Below, in pieces: positions 33,106-40,899 of a stretch of DNA of 64,000 nucleotides. Where the stretch lies: NCBI GenBank assembly GCA_002328835.1, contig DCWN01000041.1:47980-111979 (forward strand). Direction: 5' to 3'. Position 1 is the stretch's first letter; every line of letters starts with the position of its first letter. The notes under the pieces were generated by a model. That model ran no database searches, had not been told where the DNA came from, and saw nothing but the letters and a program-made list of their open reading frames with translations. The translations under genes and the position numbers were made by a program. This DNA is from Acidobacteria bacterium UBA2161 (GTDB lineage: Bacteria > Acidobacteriota > Vicinamibacteria > Vicinamibacterales > UBA823).

Positions 33106-35256
33106 TCAGTAGCTCGTGACGTCTTGAACGGCGCGCAGGATGTCTGCGGTTTGAGGCAGGGTGGCTTCTTCGAGGACCGGGTGGTAGCCGACGGGGCAGT
33201 CGAGCGCGCCCACGCGCTTCACGGGGGCATCGAGCTGGCCGAACAACTCGTCGGCGATACGTGCCGCCAACTCCGCCCCGAAGCCGCAGGTGAGCTGATC
33301 TTCGTGCGCGACGATCACTCGGCTGGTCCGGGTGACGGCGGCCGCGATGCCTTCCCAGTCGTACGGCGCGATCGTACGGAGGTCGAGCACGGAGGCTTCA
33401 ACGCCGGCCTTCGCGGCCTGTTGTGCCGCGACCAGCGACCGCTGCACCAGTGCCCCCCACGTGACGATCACGACGTCGTCGCCAGGACGGCGGAGCGCGG
33501 AGCGCCCGAACGGGACCATGTGGTCGGTGCCGGGGTAGGCGCCCTTGTTGTAGGTCTGGCGGTAGAGGTGCTTGTGCTCGAGAAAGAGCACCGGGTCGTC
33601 GCAGCGGATCGCCGTGCGCAGCAGGCCCGACGCGTCCGCGGCGTTGGACGGATAGGCGATTCGCAGGCCGGGGAAATGGGCGAAGATGCTCTCACCCGAC
33701 TGACTGTGATAGATGGCACCGCCGCGCAGGTACCCGCCGATCGGTACCCGAACCACCATCGGGCAGGAATAGGTGTTGTTCGAGCGGTAGCGCAGCATCG
33801 AAATCTCACTCCGGAGCTGCATGACCGCCGGCCAGATGTAGTCGAAGAACTGGATCTCCACCACCGGCTTCAGACCGCGAATGGCCATGCCGAGCGCCCG
33901 TCCCACGATGTTGGCTTCGGCCAGCGGTGAGTTGAAGACGCGATCCACGCCAAACGTCCGCTGCAGGCCGTGCGTGACCTTGAAGACGCCGCCCTTGCCA
34001 TCCACCTCGGCGAGCGATGCGGCGTGACTGGCATCGGCCACGTCCTCGCCGAAGATGACGATGCGGGAGTTGCGCGTCATCTCGTCCCGGAGGGTCCGAT
34101 TGATGGACGCGACCATCGTCTGGAGCGCGCCCGAAGGCTGCGGCGCCACGTCAAACGCCTCCGACGTCGGATCGACGTCAGGGGAGTACACGTAGCGGGC
34201 GACCGTCTCGGCGATCGGTGGCGGCGCCGCGAGCGCGCGATCGACGGCCTCGGCGAGTTCCTTGTCGATCTCGGCTTCTAACGTGTCTAGCTCACTCTCG
34301 GTCGCGACGCCCTCGGCGAGGCACTGCGCCCGCAGATGCGCCACCGGGTCGCGGCGGGCGTCCTCATCGCGCTCGGCCTGGGGCCGGTAGGCGCGGTCGT
34401 CGTCCGACAGTGAGTGCGAATACAGCCGTACCGTGCGCGCGTGCACCAGCGCCGGGCCACGGCGTGCGCGGACGTAGCCGACCGCATCCTGCATCGCGTT
34501 CCAGCTGTCCGAGAGGTCGGTGCCGTCGGCGCGCGCGAGCCGAAGGCCCGGGAACGATTCGACGAGTTTCGAAATATCGCCGCCGGGCGTTTGCGCATCG
34601 ACCGGCACCGAGATGGCGTAACCGTTGTCCTGAATCAGGAAGACGACAGGCAGCCGTCGCGTGCACGCGCTGTTCAGCGATTCCCAGAACTCGCCTTCGC
34701 TCGTCGTTCCGTCGCCCAGCGAGACCAGGACGACTTCGTCGCTGTGCGCCGAAGGCTCTCGCCCGCCCTTGGCGGCGATCGCCCGATCGAGGACTCCACC
34801 TTCGGCGCAACCGACACCGTGCAGGCACTGCGTGCCCGTGGCGCTGGACGGCGACACGATATGCAACCGCCGGTCGCTCCAGTGCGACGGCATCTGTCGG
34901 CCGCCCGACGACGGGTCATCAGCCGAGCCGACGCTGCCCAGCAGCATTTCCGCCGGCGTGATGCCTACGGTCAAGCAGAGCGCGCGGTCGCGGTAGTAGG
35001 GAAACACCCAGTCGTGTCCGGCCCGCAGCGACAGACCGGCGGCCACCTGGATCGCCTCGTGGCCGGCGCCGCTGATCTGGAAATAGGCGGCGCTCTGATT
35101 CTTGAGCTGGATTTCCTTGTCGTCCAGGCGTCTCGACAGCTGCATCATGCGGTACGCGTGCAGCAGTTCTGTCCGAGAGAGTCCTGGCACCGGGCGGCGG
35201 CTTGAGGCGGTGGTGGAGCCGGTCGAGCGGGACGTGGCTGACCCTTTGACGCTCAT
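33106..35256 (-). CDS. Thiamine-diphosphate 2-oxoacid dehydrogenase E1, alpha and beta fused
   Basis: A 716-residue fusion of E1-alpha and E1-beta of a pyruvate or branched-chain 2-oxoacid dehydrogenase complex. The alpha half binds thiamine diphosphate through GDGTTSEGEF with the paired Asn in FLIQDNGYAIS. The beta half starts near residue 375 (IVIFGEDVADASHAA) and shows PLAEANIVGRALGMAIRG, VRVPIGGYLRGGAIYHSQSG and FLEHKHLYRQ. ATG 35256 is chosen because a strong promoter lies at 35332-35359, which excludes the ATG at 35358. No E2 or E3 gene is nearby. Substrate (pyruvate or branched-chain) is not decided. Confidence 0.9.
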   Translation of the reverse strand: MSVKGSATSRSTGSTTASSRRPVPGLSRTELLHAYRMMQLSRRLDDKEIQLKNQSAAYFQISGAGHEAIQVAAGLSLRAGHDWVFPYYRDRALCLTVGITPAEMLLGSVGSADDPSSGGRQMPSHWSDRRLHIVSPSSATGTQCLHGVGCAEGGVLDRAIAAKGGREPSAHSDEVVLVSLGDGTTSEGEFWESLNSACTRRLPVVFLIQDNGYAISVPVDAQTPGGDISKLVESFPGLRLARADGTDLSDSWNAMQDAVGYVRARRGPALVHARTVRLYSHSLSDDDRAYRPQAERDEDARRDPVAHLRAQCLAEGVATESELDTLEAEIDKELAEAVDRALAAPPPIAETVARYVYSPDVDPTSEAFDVAPQPSGALQTMVASINRTLRDEMTRNSRIVIFGEDVADASHAASLAEVDGKGGVFKVTHGLQRTFGVDRVFNSPLAEANIVGRALGMAIRGLKPVVEIQFFDYIWPAVMQLRSEISMLRYRSNNTYSCPMVVRVPIGGYLRGGAIYHSQSGESIFAHFPGLRIAYPSNAADASGLLRTAIRCDDPVLFLEHKHLYRQTYNKGAYPGTDHMVPFGRSALRRPGDDVVIVTWGALVQRSLVAAQQAAKAGVEASVLDLRTIAPYDWEGIAAAVTRTSRVIVAHEDQLTCGFGAELAARIADELFGQLDAPVKRVGALDCPVGYHPVLEEATLPQTADILRAVQDVTSY

Positions 35257-35331
35257 CGACTGGTGACTCGCTGAGGCCGCGGCGTGGAATGCTGACCGCC
35301 GACGTCGGTCCTCCTCGAGCTGAACCGCGAC

Positions 35332-35359
35332 ATTATAGCACCGGATTTCCGACGTCAAA
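35332..35359 (-). promoter_or_regulatory. Extended -10 promoter for the E1 fusion gene
   Basis: Read on the minus strand, a perfect TATAAT (35332-35337) is preceded by TGC, an extended -10 element. TTTGAC/TTGACG (35353-35359) sits 15-16 bases upstream. Transcription would start near 35325, giving a leader of about 70 bases to the ATG at 35256. Near-direct repeats GACGTCAAATC (35351) and GACGTAAATC (35374) flank the -35 region. Confidence 0.7.
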
Positions 35360-35430
35360 TCAGGAGATCGGATGACGTAAATCGCTTAAAATACAGCAGT
35401 TATGGTTCCGCTCCTGAACAGGATCGCGTC

Positions 35431-35784
35431 GTGACCGACAGGCGTATCCACCGCTGGGACGACATCGCTCCCGAAAAGGTCACGGAGATGATGTCTCGCA
35501 AGATCGTCGCCGGATCGCGGGCGCTGATCGCCCAGGTGTACCTCAAGCAGGGTGCGCTCGTGCCGCTGCATGCGCACGAGAGCGAACAGTTGACGTACGT
35601 GCTGCAGGGCAGTCTGCGGGTGGTCGTGGATGGCGAGGAAGCGATCGTGCGGGCCGGCGAAGTCGTGCACATTCCGTCGGGGATCGCCCACCAGGCCGAG
35701 GCGTTGGCCGACACACTCGAACTCGACGTGTTTAGTCCTGTGCGGGAGGACTGGTTGGTCGATCGGCTCGACGGCGATGGGTGA
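35431..35784 (+). CDS. Cupin-domain protein
   Basis: A 117-residue single-domain cupin. Motif 1 is PLHAHESEQLTYVLQGSLRV with His/His/Glu metal ligands; motif 2 is EVVHIPSGIAHQAEAL with the last His. Such small cupins often bind a metal and act as isomerases, dioxygenases or ligand-binding proteins; no specific reaction can be assigned. The start is GTG at 35431, with AGGA at 35420-35423 as ribosome site. It diverges from the E1 fusion gene and converges with the rhomboid gene. Confidence 0.9.
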   Translation: MTDRRIHRWDDIAPEKVTEMMSRKIVAGSRALIAQVYLKQGALVPLHAHESEQLTYVLQGSLRVVVDGEEAIVRAGEVVHIPSGIAHQAEALADTLELDVFSPVREDWLVDRLDGDG

Positions 35785-35825
35785 CCGATTCTGGCCGAAC
35801 GGCGGCAGTGGCCAGTGCTCAGTGA

Positions 35826-36572
35826 TTAGTGGATCCGGTCGTTCCAGTCGTCGCGCCGCCCGCCCGGATGGACGCCGAACCGGCGCCGCAACCGGTTCAT
35901 CTTCCACTTGATGTACTGATACTTGAGTTCGCCGATCAGGCCGCCCGTCCCGCCCTTCAGGTACAGGTAGCCGGCCACCAGTCCGCCCAGGTGCGCCGAG
36001 TGCGAGACTCCGCCGCCCGCGCCGCTCACCGACGACATGAAGACGAAGGCGCCGATGATCATAACGAAGTATTTCGCCGGCACCGGAAAGAGGAAGTACA
36101 TGTAGATCGGGCGATCGGGATAGTACAGAGCAAATGCCAGAAGGACGCCGTAGATGGCGCCGGACGCGCCGATCGTGGGGATCGCATACATCTGATCGGC
36201 ACCAGGCATCGGCAGGAGCGCCCAGATCAGCACGGTCGCGGCGGCACCGAGCCCGGTCACGAAGTAGTACTTGATGAATGCTTCGGTGCCCCAGAGCCGT
36301 TCCAACTCCACGCCGAACATCCAGAGCGCAAGCATGTTGAAGAGAATATGAGAAAAGCCTCCGTGCAGGAACAGGTAGGTCACCGGCTGCCAGAGCCAGA
36401 AGCGTTCGAAGACGGCGGCGGGTGTCAGGCCGAAGAAGATGACCAGCCCCGGCGCCAGCCTCTGCATGACAAACACGCCGACGTTCGCCCAGATGATCAT
36501 CTTGATGGCCGGAGAGATCCCACCAGGGCCGAACGACTGAACGCTGGAGGCGTAGCGGTAGCGGCGCATCAT
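35826..36572 (-). CDS. Rhomboid family intramembrane serine protease
   Basis: A 248-residue membrane protein with six predicted helices. The catalytic serine is Ser137 in IGASGAIYG, and the partner histidine is His194 in HSAHLGG. The oxyanion-side motif is LFLHGGFSHILFNMLALW. The E-R motif of loop 1 appears as VELERLWG. Rhomboids cut membrane proteins within or near their transmembrane segments; the substrate is unknown. The charged C-terminal tail (YIKWKMNRLRRRFG) faces the cytoplasm. It follows murJ on the same strand with a 94-base gap. Confidence 0.93.
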   Translation of the reverse strand: MMRRYRYASSVQSFGPGGISPAIKMIIWANVGVFVMQRLAPGLVIFFGLTPAAVFERFWLWQPVTYLFLHGGFSHILFNMLALWMFGVELERLWGTEAFIKYYFVTGLGAAATVLIWALLPMPGADQMYAIPTIGASGAIYGVLLAFALYYPDRPIYMYFLFPVPAKYFVMIIGAFVFMSSVSGAGGGVSHSAHLGGLVAGYLYLKGGTGGLIGELKYQYIKWKMNRLRRRFGVHPGGRRDDWNDRIH

Positions 36573-36666
36573 CGAGACCGGTTCGAGCTGGCCGTGACCG
36601 GTCGATCACGGAACTCGAGCCATCGTACCATAGCCATCGGCGGTGAATGCCGTGTCGCCGCCACAC

Positions 36667-38316
36667 TCAGACGGTGGAACGTGGTGTCGAGAGGCGCGCC
36701 ATTAGCCGGCGGCGCGCTTCGTTGAACTCCTCAATCCGCAGCACCCGTGCGGCAGCCGTAAGTACGACGACGCCCACGCCAATCGCCGAACCAACACCGA
36801 TCGCCCGCTGCCATGTGGTGGGATCGGTCCAGAACGTGGCGAGCCAGCGCTCGGTCGCCAGCGCTGCCCAGCCCATCACCGCCGAGGCCACGGCTATCTT
36901 GACGAAGGCGACCGCGATCCGCCGGGCCTCCAGCCCTTCGAACCGCCGCCGCAGCAGAACGAGCAGGGCAGCCGCATTTAACAGCGCGGCGATCGACGTG
37001 CCCAGAGCCAGGCCGCGGAAGCCCATGAACCGAACCAGCACCAGGTTCAGCGCGACGTTCAGGCCGACCGACGCAACGCTGACCAGTGCGGGCGTCCGGC
37101 TGTCCTTGAGGGCGTAGAAGGTCGGCACGGCGATCTTGACCGCCGAATAGCCGAGCAACCCTGGCGCGTAGAACGTCAGGGCCGCGGCGGTGGCTGCGGT
37201 GTCGGTTGCGGTGAAGTTGCCGCGCTCGAAGATGAGGGCGACGATCGGCGCGGCGAGCGCCACCAGACCAACGGTTGCCGGGACGTTCAGCATGAGCATC
37301 AGCCGCAACCCGCTCGAGACCGTCCGCCGCATTTCGTCGGGCGCCTGGCGCGCCGCCTGGCGCGCCAGGGTCGGCAGTGCCGCAGTTGCGATGGAGACGC
37401 CGAACAGCCCGATCGGTAGGTACATCAGCCGAAACGCGTAGCTGAGCCACGAGACGGCGCCGGTGCCCTCGCCCGTGGCGAGTACGGTGTTGACCAGCAG
37501 GTTGATCTGCACGGCCGCGAGGCCCAACGTGCCGGGTCCCATCAGGCGGAGGACCTCGCGCAGGCCCCGGTCGCGTGGGTCGAGGATCGGGCGATAGCGG
37601 AAGCCGGCGCGGTGGAGGGCGGGCCACTGGAGCAGCACCTGCCCGAAGCCACCGACCAGCGCGCCGAGGGCCATTCCCGTGATTGGCGGCAGCCCCAGGC
37701 TCGGCATGACCGGAACCAGCGCGAATCCACTCGCAATCATGGCGAGGTTGAACATGGCTGGGGAGAGCGCCGGCGTGAAGAACTGCTGCAGTGAATTCAG
37801 CATGCCCATCAGCACCGCGGCGATCGCCACGAGACTGAGGAATGGCAGCATGATGCGTGTGAGTTGGGTCGTCAGCGCCAGCTTGCCGGGGACGTCGTCG
37901 AAGTCTGCCGCCAGCAACGCGACCAGTTGAGGCGCGAAGAAGATGCCGGCGACGACGATCAGCCCGGTGACCAACAGCAGGGCATTGATCAATTGGTTGC
38001 CGAGCTGCCACGCCTGGGTGCGGCCCTGGGTCGTCAGCCGTCGGGTGAACGTCGGCACAAACGCGGCACTCATCGCGCCCTCGGCGAACAGGTCGCGCAT
38101 CAGATTCGGAATGCGGAATCCGATATAGAAGGCGTCCATGGCGTTGCCCGCGCCGAACAGGTAGGCCAGCACCTGGTCGCGGACGAGGCCGAGGAGGCGG
38201 CTCGTCATCGTCGCGGCGCCGATGACGCTAGCCGATCGGACGAGCTGACCTGAGGGTGAAGATGGGGGCGCGGGCGTCGACCCGCGTTCAGACGCGGCGG
38301 GCGGTGCGGCGGTCAT
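36667..38316 (-). CDS. murJ: Lipid II flippase MurJ
   Basis: A 549-residue MOP-superfamily protein with 14 predicted helices that moves lipid II across the inner membrane. Landmarks: ASVIGAATMTSRLLGLVRDQ, YIGFRIPNLMRDLFAEGAMS, AFVPTFTRRL, SWLSYAFRLMYLPIGLFGVS and VALIFERGNF. The ATG at 38316 begins a variable Pro/Ser-rich lead of about 30 residues before the first helix. The frame continues upstream without family similarity. It diverges from the ECF sigma gene. The dcw cluster that makes lipid II is 5 kb away. Confidence 0.95.
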   Translation of the reverse strand: MTAAPPAASERGSTPAPPSSPSGQLVRSASVIGAATMTSRLLGLVRDQVLAYLFGAGNAMDAFYIGFRIPNLMRDLFAEGAMSAAFVPTFTRRLTTQGRTQAWQLGNQLINALLLVTGLIVVAGIFFAPQLVALLAADFDDVPGKLALTTQLTRIMLPFLSLVAIAAVLMGMLNSLQQFFTPALSPAMFNLAMIASGFALVPVMPSLGLPPITGMALGALVGGFGQVLLQWPALHRAGFRYRPILDPRDRGLREVLRLMGPGTLGLAAVQINLLVNTVLATGEGTGAVSWLSYAFRLMYLPIGLFGVSIATAALPTLARQAARQAPDEMRRTVSSGLRLMLMLNVPATVGLVALAAPIVALIFERGNFTATDTAATAAALTFYAPGLLGYSAVKIAVPTFYALKDSRTPALVSVASVGLNVALNLVLVRFMGFRGLALGTSIAALLNAAALLVLLRRRFEGLEARRIAVAFVKIAVASAVMGWAALATERWLATFWTDPTTWQRAIGVGSAIGVGVVVLTAAARVLRIEEFNEARRRLMARLSTPRSTV

Positions 38317-38429
38317 CGGCTGTGCCAGCCTAACATAGGGCTTTGGCGCGTCGGCGGCGCCTGGCTCGTCGTGACGGCGTCGTTCCGACGTCTTACACAA
38401 CGAGCCTGACCCGGGGTTATAGACCGCTA

Positions 38430-38930
38430 GTGAGAGGCACAACGACATTCGGCGATCTCATCGACGCGCACCAGGCCGAGCTGATGCGGTACCTCGTACG
38501 GCTGAGCGGTAACCGGGCCGATGCGGACGATCTGTTCCAGGAGACGTTCCTCCGCGCGTTCCGGGCCTTCCGCCGCCTGCGAGCGCGGTCGAATCATCGC
38601 GCGTGGCTGTACCGCATCGCGACCAATGTGTTTCTGAATCACCGACGCGCGGCAGGCCGCCGACGTGAGACGTCGCTCGGCCGAGATTTTGAAGCCTGGT
38701 TCGGATCGACCGCGCAGTCCGACGCGGTGGCCTCGCTCACACTCCGGCGCGTCGTCGAGGCCCTATCGCGGCGCCAGCGCTCGGCGTTTCTGCAACGGAA
38801 TCTGCAGGGCCGGTCGTACACCGACATCGGCGCGTCACTCGGGTGCAGCGCAACGACTGCCAGAGCCCATGTCTATCAGGCGGCCAAACGCGTCAGACGC
38901 GCGCTGACGCCGAGGGGAGGACAATCATGA
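38430..38930 (+). CDS. ECF-type RNA polymerase sigma factor
   Basis: A 166-residue group IV sigma factor from the GTG at 38430; an in-frame TTG at 38343 would give 195 residues. Region 2 covers FGDLIDAHQAELMRYLVRLS, ADADDLFQETFLRAFRAFRR and AWLYRIATNVFLNHRR. Region 4 covers VEALSRRQRSAFLQRNLQGR and ASLGCSATTARAHVYQAAKR. A TATAGA at 38418-38423 just before the GTG leaves room for a leaderless start, but this is weak. Its stop overlaps the start of the next gene by ATGA. That gene has a zinc anti-sigma motif, so the two are probably a sigma/anti-sigma pair. Confidence 0.92.
   Translation: MRGTTTFGDLIDAHQAELMRYLVRLSGNRADADDLFQETFLRAFRAFRRLRARSNHRAWLYRIATNVFLNHRRAAGRRRETSLGRDFEAWFGSTAQSDAVASLTLRRVVEALSRRQRSAFLQRNLQGRSYTDIGASLGCSATTARAHVYQAAKRVRRALTPRGGQS
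38914..38920 (+). promoter_or_regulatory. Strong ribosome binding site within the sigma gene, for the ZAS-Ogt gene
   Basis: GGGGAGG lies 6 bases before the ATG at 38927 and inside the last codons of the sigma gene. It fixes the start of the fusion protein just upstream of the zinc motif and, with the ATGA overlap, supports translational coupling. Confidence 0.8.
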
Positions 38931-39700
38931 CCATGAGGATGACCCAGGCGATGACCTGCGCGACCTTTGCGACCGCCGTCGATACGGCATTGGTGGGCGA
39001 CGCCGACCGCCGGACGCTGGGCCTCGCGGCCCGCCATGCGCGCAGCTGCGGACGCTGCGCCGGCATCTGGCCCGAAGTGGAGCGGGCGATCGAGACGCTC
39101 GACGCGGTCGGCGCGCGGACCGAGGTGCTGGTCATTGAGGCAGACCTGACGGCGGCGCGCCAGCGCCTCCGGGTCGGGTTCGAGCAGATCGGTCAGCCGC
39201 CGGTCCGCTTCAGTTCGTGGCGGTCCCCCGTGGGCGAGATCTTCTTTGGGATGTCCGATCGCGGCCTGTGTGACGTCACGTTCGGTGTCCGACGGGACAG
39301 TGACTACCGGCGGCGTCTGGCACAGCGCGCGCCGGAGGTCTGGCGTGACGACACGGCGTTGAACGAGATCCGCAGCGAGTTCGCCGCCTATTTTGCCGGT
39401 CGGACACGGACGTTCTCCGTGCCGACCGACCTCAGAGGCGTGACCCCGTTCGCCGGGCGGGTGCTGCGGCTGGCCCATGCGGTTCCGTTCGGTCAGGCGA
39501 TCAGCTACGGATCGCTGGCTCGACGGCTCGGTCAGCCGCGCGCCGGACGGGCTGTGGGGAACGCGCTGGGAAGGAATCCGGTTCCCATCGTCATCCCCTG
39601 CCATCGCGTCGTTCGCGCCGGCGGCCAGCTGGGCGGGTACGTGGGCGGTGCGGCGGTGAAGCGGGCGTTGCTCGATCTCGAGGGCTACCGAGCGAGTTGA
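38927..39700 (+). CDS. Zinc anti-sigma-like domain fused to O6-alkylguanine-DNA alkyltransferase
   Basis: A 257-residue two-domain protein. Residues 11-44 contain Cys11, then His37, Cys41 and Cys44 (HARSCGRC), the C-x25-H-x3-C-x2-C pattern of zinc-binding anti-sigma (ZAS) domains. Residues about 80-257 are a complete Ogt/MGMT: FSSWRSPVGEIFFGMSDRGL, then VPFGQAISYGSLARRLGQP, AVGNALGRNP and the active-site cysteine Cys225 in IPCHRVVRAGG. The enzyme half moves alkyl groups from O6-guanine to its own cysteine, irreversibly. The upstream overlapping gene is an ECF sigma factor. The combination suggests an anti-sigma factor controlled by alkylation damage. That role is inference; both domains are seen. 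Confidence 0.88.
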   Translation: MTMRMTQAMTCATFATAVDTALVGDADRRTLGLAARHARSCGRCAGIWPEVERAIETLDAVGARTEVLVIEADLTAARQRLRVGFEQIGQPPVRFSSWRSPVGEIFFGMSDRGLCDVTFGVRRDSDYRRRLAQRAPEVWRDDTALNEIRSEFAAYFAGRTRTFSVPTDLRGVTPFAGRVLRLAHAVPFGQAISYGSLARRLGQPRAGRAVGNALGRNPVPIVIPCHRVVRAGGQLGGYVGGAAVKRALLDLEGYRAS

Positions 39701-39721
39701 GCCGGGACCGTCGCGGCCCCC

Positions 39722-40171
39722 TTATGTGGTCAGCTTCTGCTTTACGAGGGCGCTGACGGCGGCGCCGTCGACGGTCTGTCCGGCCAGTTGCGCCATCACC
39801 TGCTTCATGACCCGCCCGATGTCTTTGGGCGACGTCGCGCCGGTCTCGGTGATCGCCGCCTCGACCTCGCGCATGACCTCGGCCTCGTCCATCGGCGGTG
39901 GCAGGTAGGATTCCAGCAGCGCCAGTTCGGCCTTCTCCTGCGCGACGAGCTCGGTCCGGCCGGCCTTCTCGAATTGCTCGATGGAGTCCCGCCGCTGCTT
40001 GGCCAGCGTCGCGGCGACCTTCTGCGCTTCTGCCTCGGAGAGTTCCCGGCCGATCTCCACGCGACGGTTGACCAGGGCGGTCTTCAGCATCCGCAACGGG
40101 CCGAGCGTGGCCTGATCGCGCTGCCGCATCGCGTTCGTCATCGCTTCGTTGACGCGTGCCAGGAGGTCCAT
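39722..40171 (-). CDS. GatB/YqeY domain protein
   Basis: A 149-residue YqeY-family protein. It shows the typical MDLLARVNEAMTNAMRQRD start, LRMLKTALVNRRVEIG, ALLESYLPPPMDEAEV and the C-terminal ATSPKDIGRVMKQVMAQLAG. The C-terminal domain resembles the tRNA-interacting tail of GatB, but YqeY alone has no amidase partner here and its role is unsettled (tRNA metabolism is often suggested). It converges with the ZAS-Ogt gene. Confidence 0.92.
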   Translation of the reverse strand: MDLLARVNEAMTNAMRQRDQATLGPLRMLKTALVNRRVEIGRELSEAEAQKVAATLAKQRRDSIEQFEKAGRTELVAQEKAELALLESYLPPPMDEAEVMREVEAAITETGATSPKDIGRVMKQVMAQLAGQTVDGAAVSALVKQKLTT

Positions 40172-40195
40172 GCCGGAGGCGAACCAGAGACCGAG

Positions 40196-40867
40196 CTACT
40201 CGGGTCGGTTGGGTGGCGGCGTCTGTGGCGACGGCATGATGATGCCTGGCCGCGGCGCCGTCTGCGGTGTCTCACCGTTGGGCGACGGTGGCCGCAAGAA
40301 CGGATTGCCTTGCATCGGCGCGGGCGCTGGCACGGGTGGGGCGAGGGGCAGCGCCGGCGGCACAGCTTGCGGCGTTTGCAGCCCCGGTGGGGTGCCGGCG
40401 GGCTGGATTCCTGGAGGTCGGATCGCGCTGATCGACGGCACCTGCCGGGTCATCGGGGGCGGATTCGGCGCCGGTGCCGCGCTGGCCCGCGCGGGCGCGG
40501 ACTCCGAGACGAAGATGAGGATCCGATCGAATCGTGAGGCGCCGGAGGCACCCGCGGGTCGCGGCGCGGCCACGTAGCCCGTTGCAGCGCGCAGCAGCGT
40601 TTCCAATGCTCGCGCCTCGGGGACCTGCTCCAACGTCAGGGTGATCCGCTCGTTCGCGAGCTTGTCCGCGTTGAGGACCAGCGTATCGCCCAGCCGGGCC
40701 CATTCCGCCAGTACCTCTCCGACCGACGCGTCGCGAGCGACAAGCGAGACGCGCCCCTGATTGAGGCTCAGCGCGATCTCCTGAGCGCCGGCGCCGACGG
40801 TGGGAAGGACGGCGAACGCCACGACGAGGCGGAAGATCACTGGCGCGGGGGCAAGAACGGTCCGCAT
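40196..40867 (-). CDS. Secreted STN-like domain protein with proline-rich tail
   Basis: A 223-residue protein with a signal peptide (VIFRLVVAFAVLPTVGAGAQ, cleavage near residue 29). Next comes one domain like the secretin/TonB short N-terminal (STN) fold: VSLVARDASVGEVLAEWARL, then ITLTLEQVPEARALETLLRA (residues about 38-95). The second half is disordered and rich in Pro, Ala and Gln. STN domains normally sit at the start of secretins or TonB receptors; here no barrel follows, so this is a stand-alone periplasmic piece. It follows the epimerase gene on the same strand. Function unknown. Confidence 0.8.
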   Translation of the reverse strand: MRTVLAPAPVIFRLVVAFAVLPTVGAGAQEIALSLNQGRVSLVARDASVGEVLAEWARLGDTLVLNADKLANERITLTLEQVPEARALETLLRAATGYVAAPRPAGASGASRFDRILIFVSESAPARASAAPAPNPPPMTRQVPSISAIRPPGIQPAGTPPGLQTPQAVPPALPLAPPVPAPAPMQGNPFLRPPSPNGETPQTAPRPGIIMPSPQTPPPNRPE

Positions 40868-40899
40868 CTGAAAGGTCTCGCTAGCAGTATACGCCGCTC

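Noticed and set aside
32778..33112. Short Arg/Pro/Gly-rich open frames in the crp-E1 gap
   Set aside because: They follow the palindromic GC-rich repeats and show no domain, hydrophobic core or ribosome site.
35387..35392. TAAAAT as -10 box for the cupin gene
   Set aside because: No -35-like hexamer lies 15-19 bases upstream, so support is too weak to list.
38382..38386. GGAAC on the minus strand in the murJ/sigma gap as an ECF -35 box
   Set aside because: No matching -10 element was found at the usual 16-17 base spacing, and the surroundings are palindromic GC-rich DNA.
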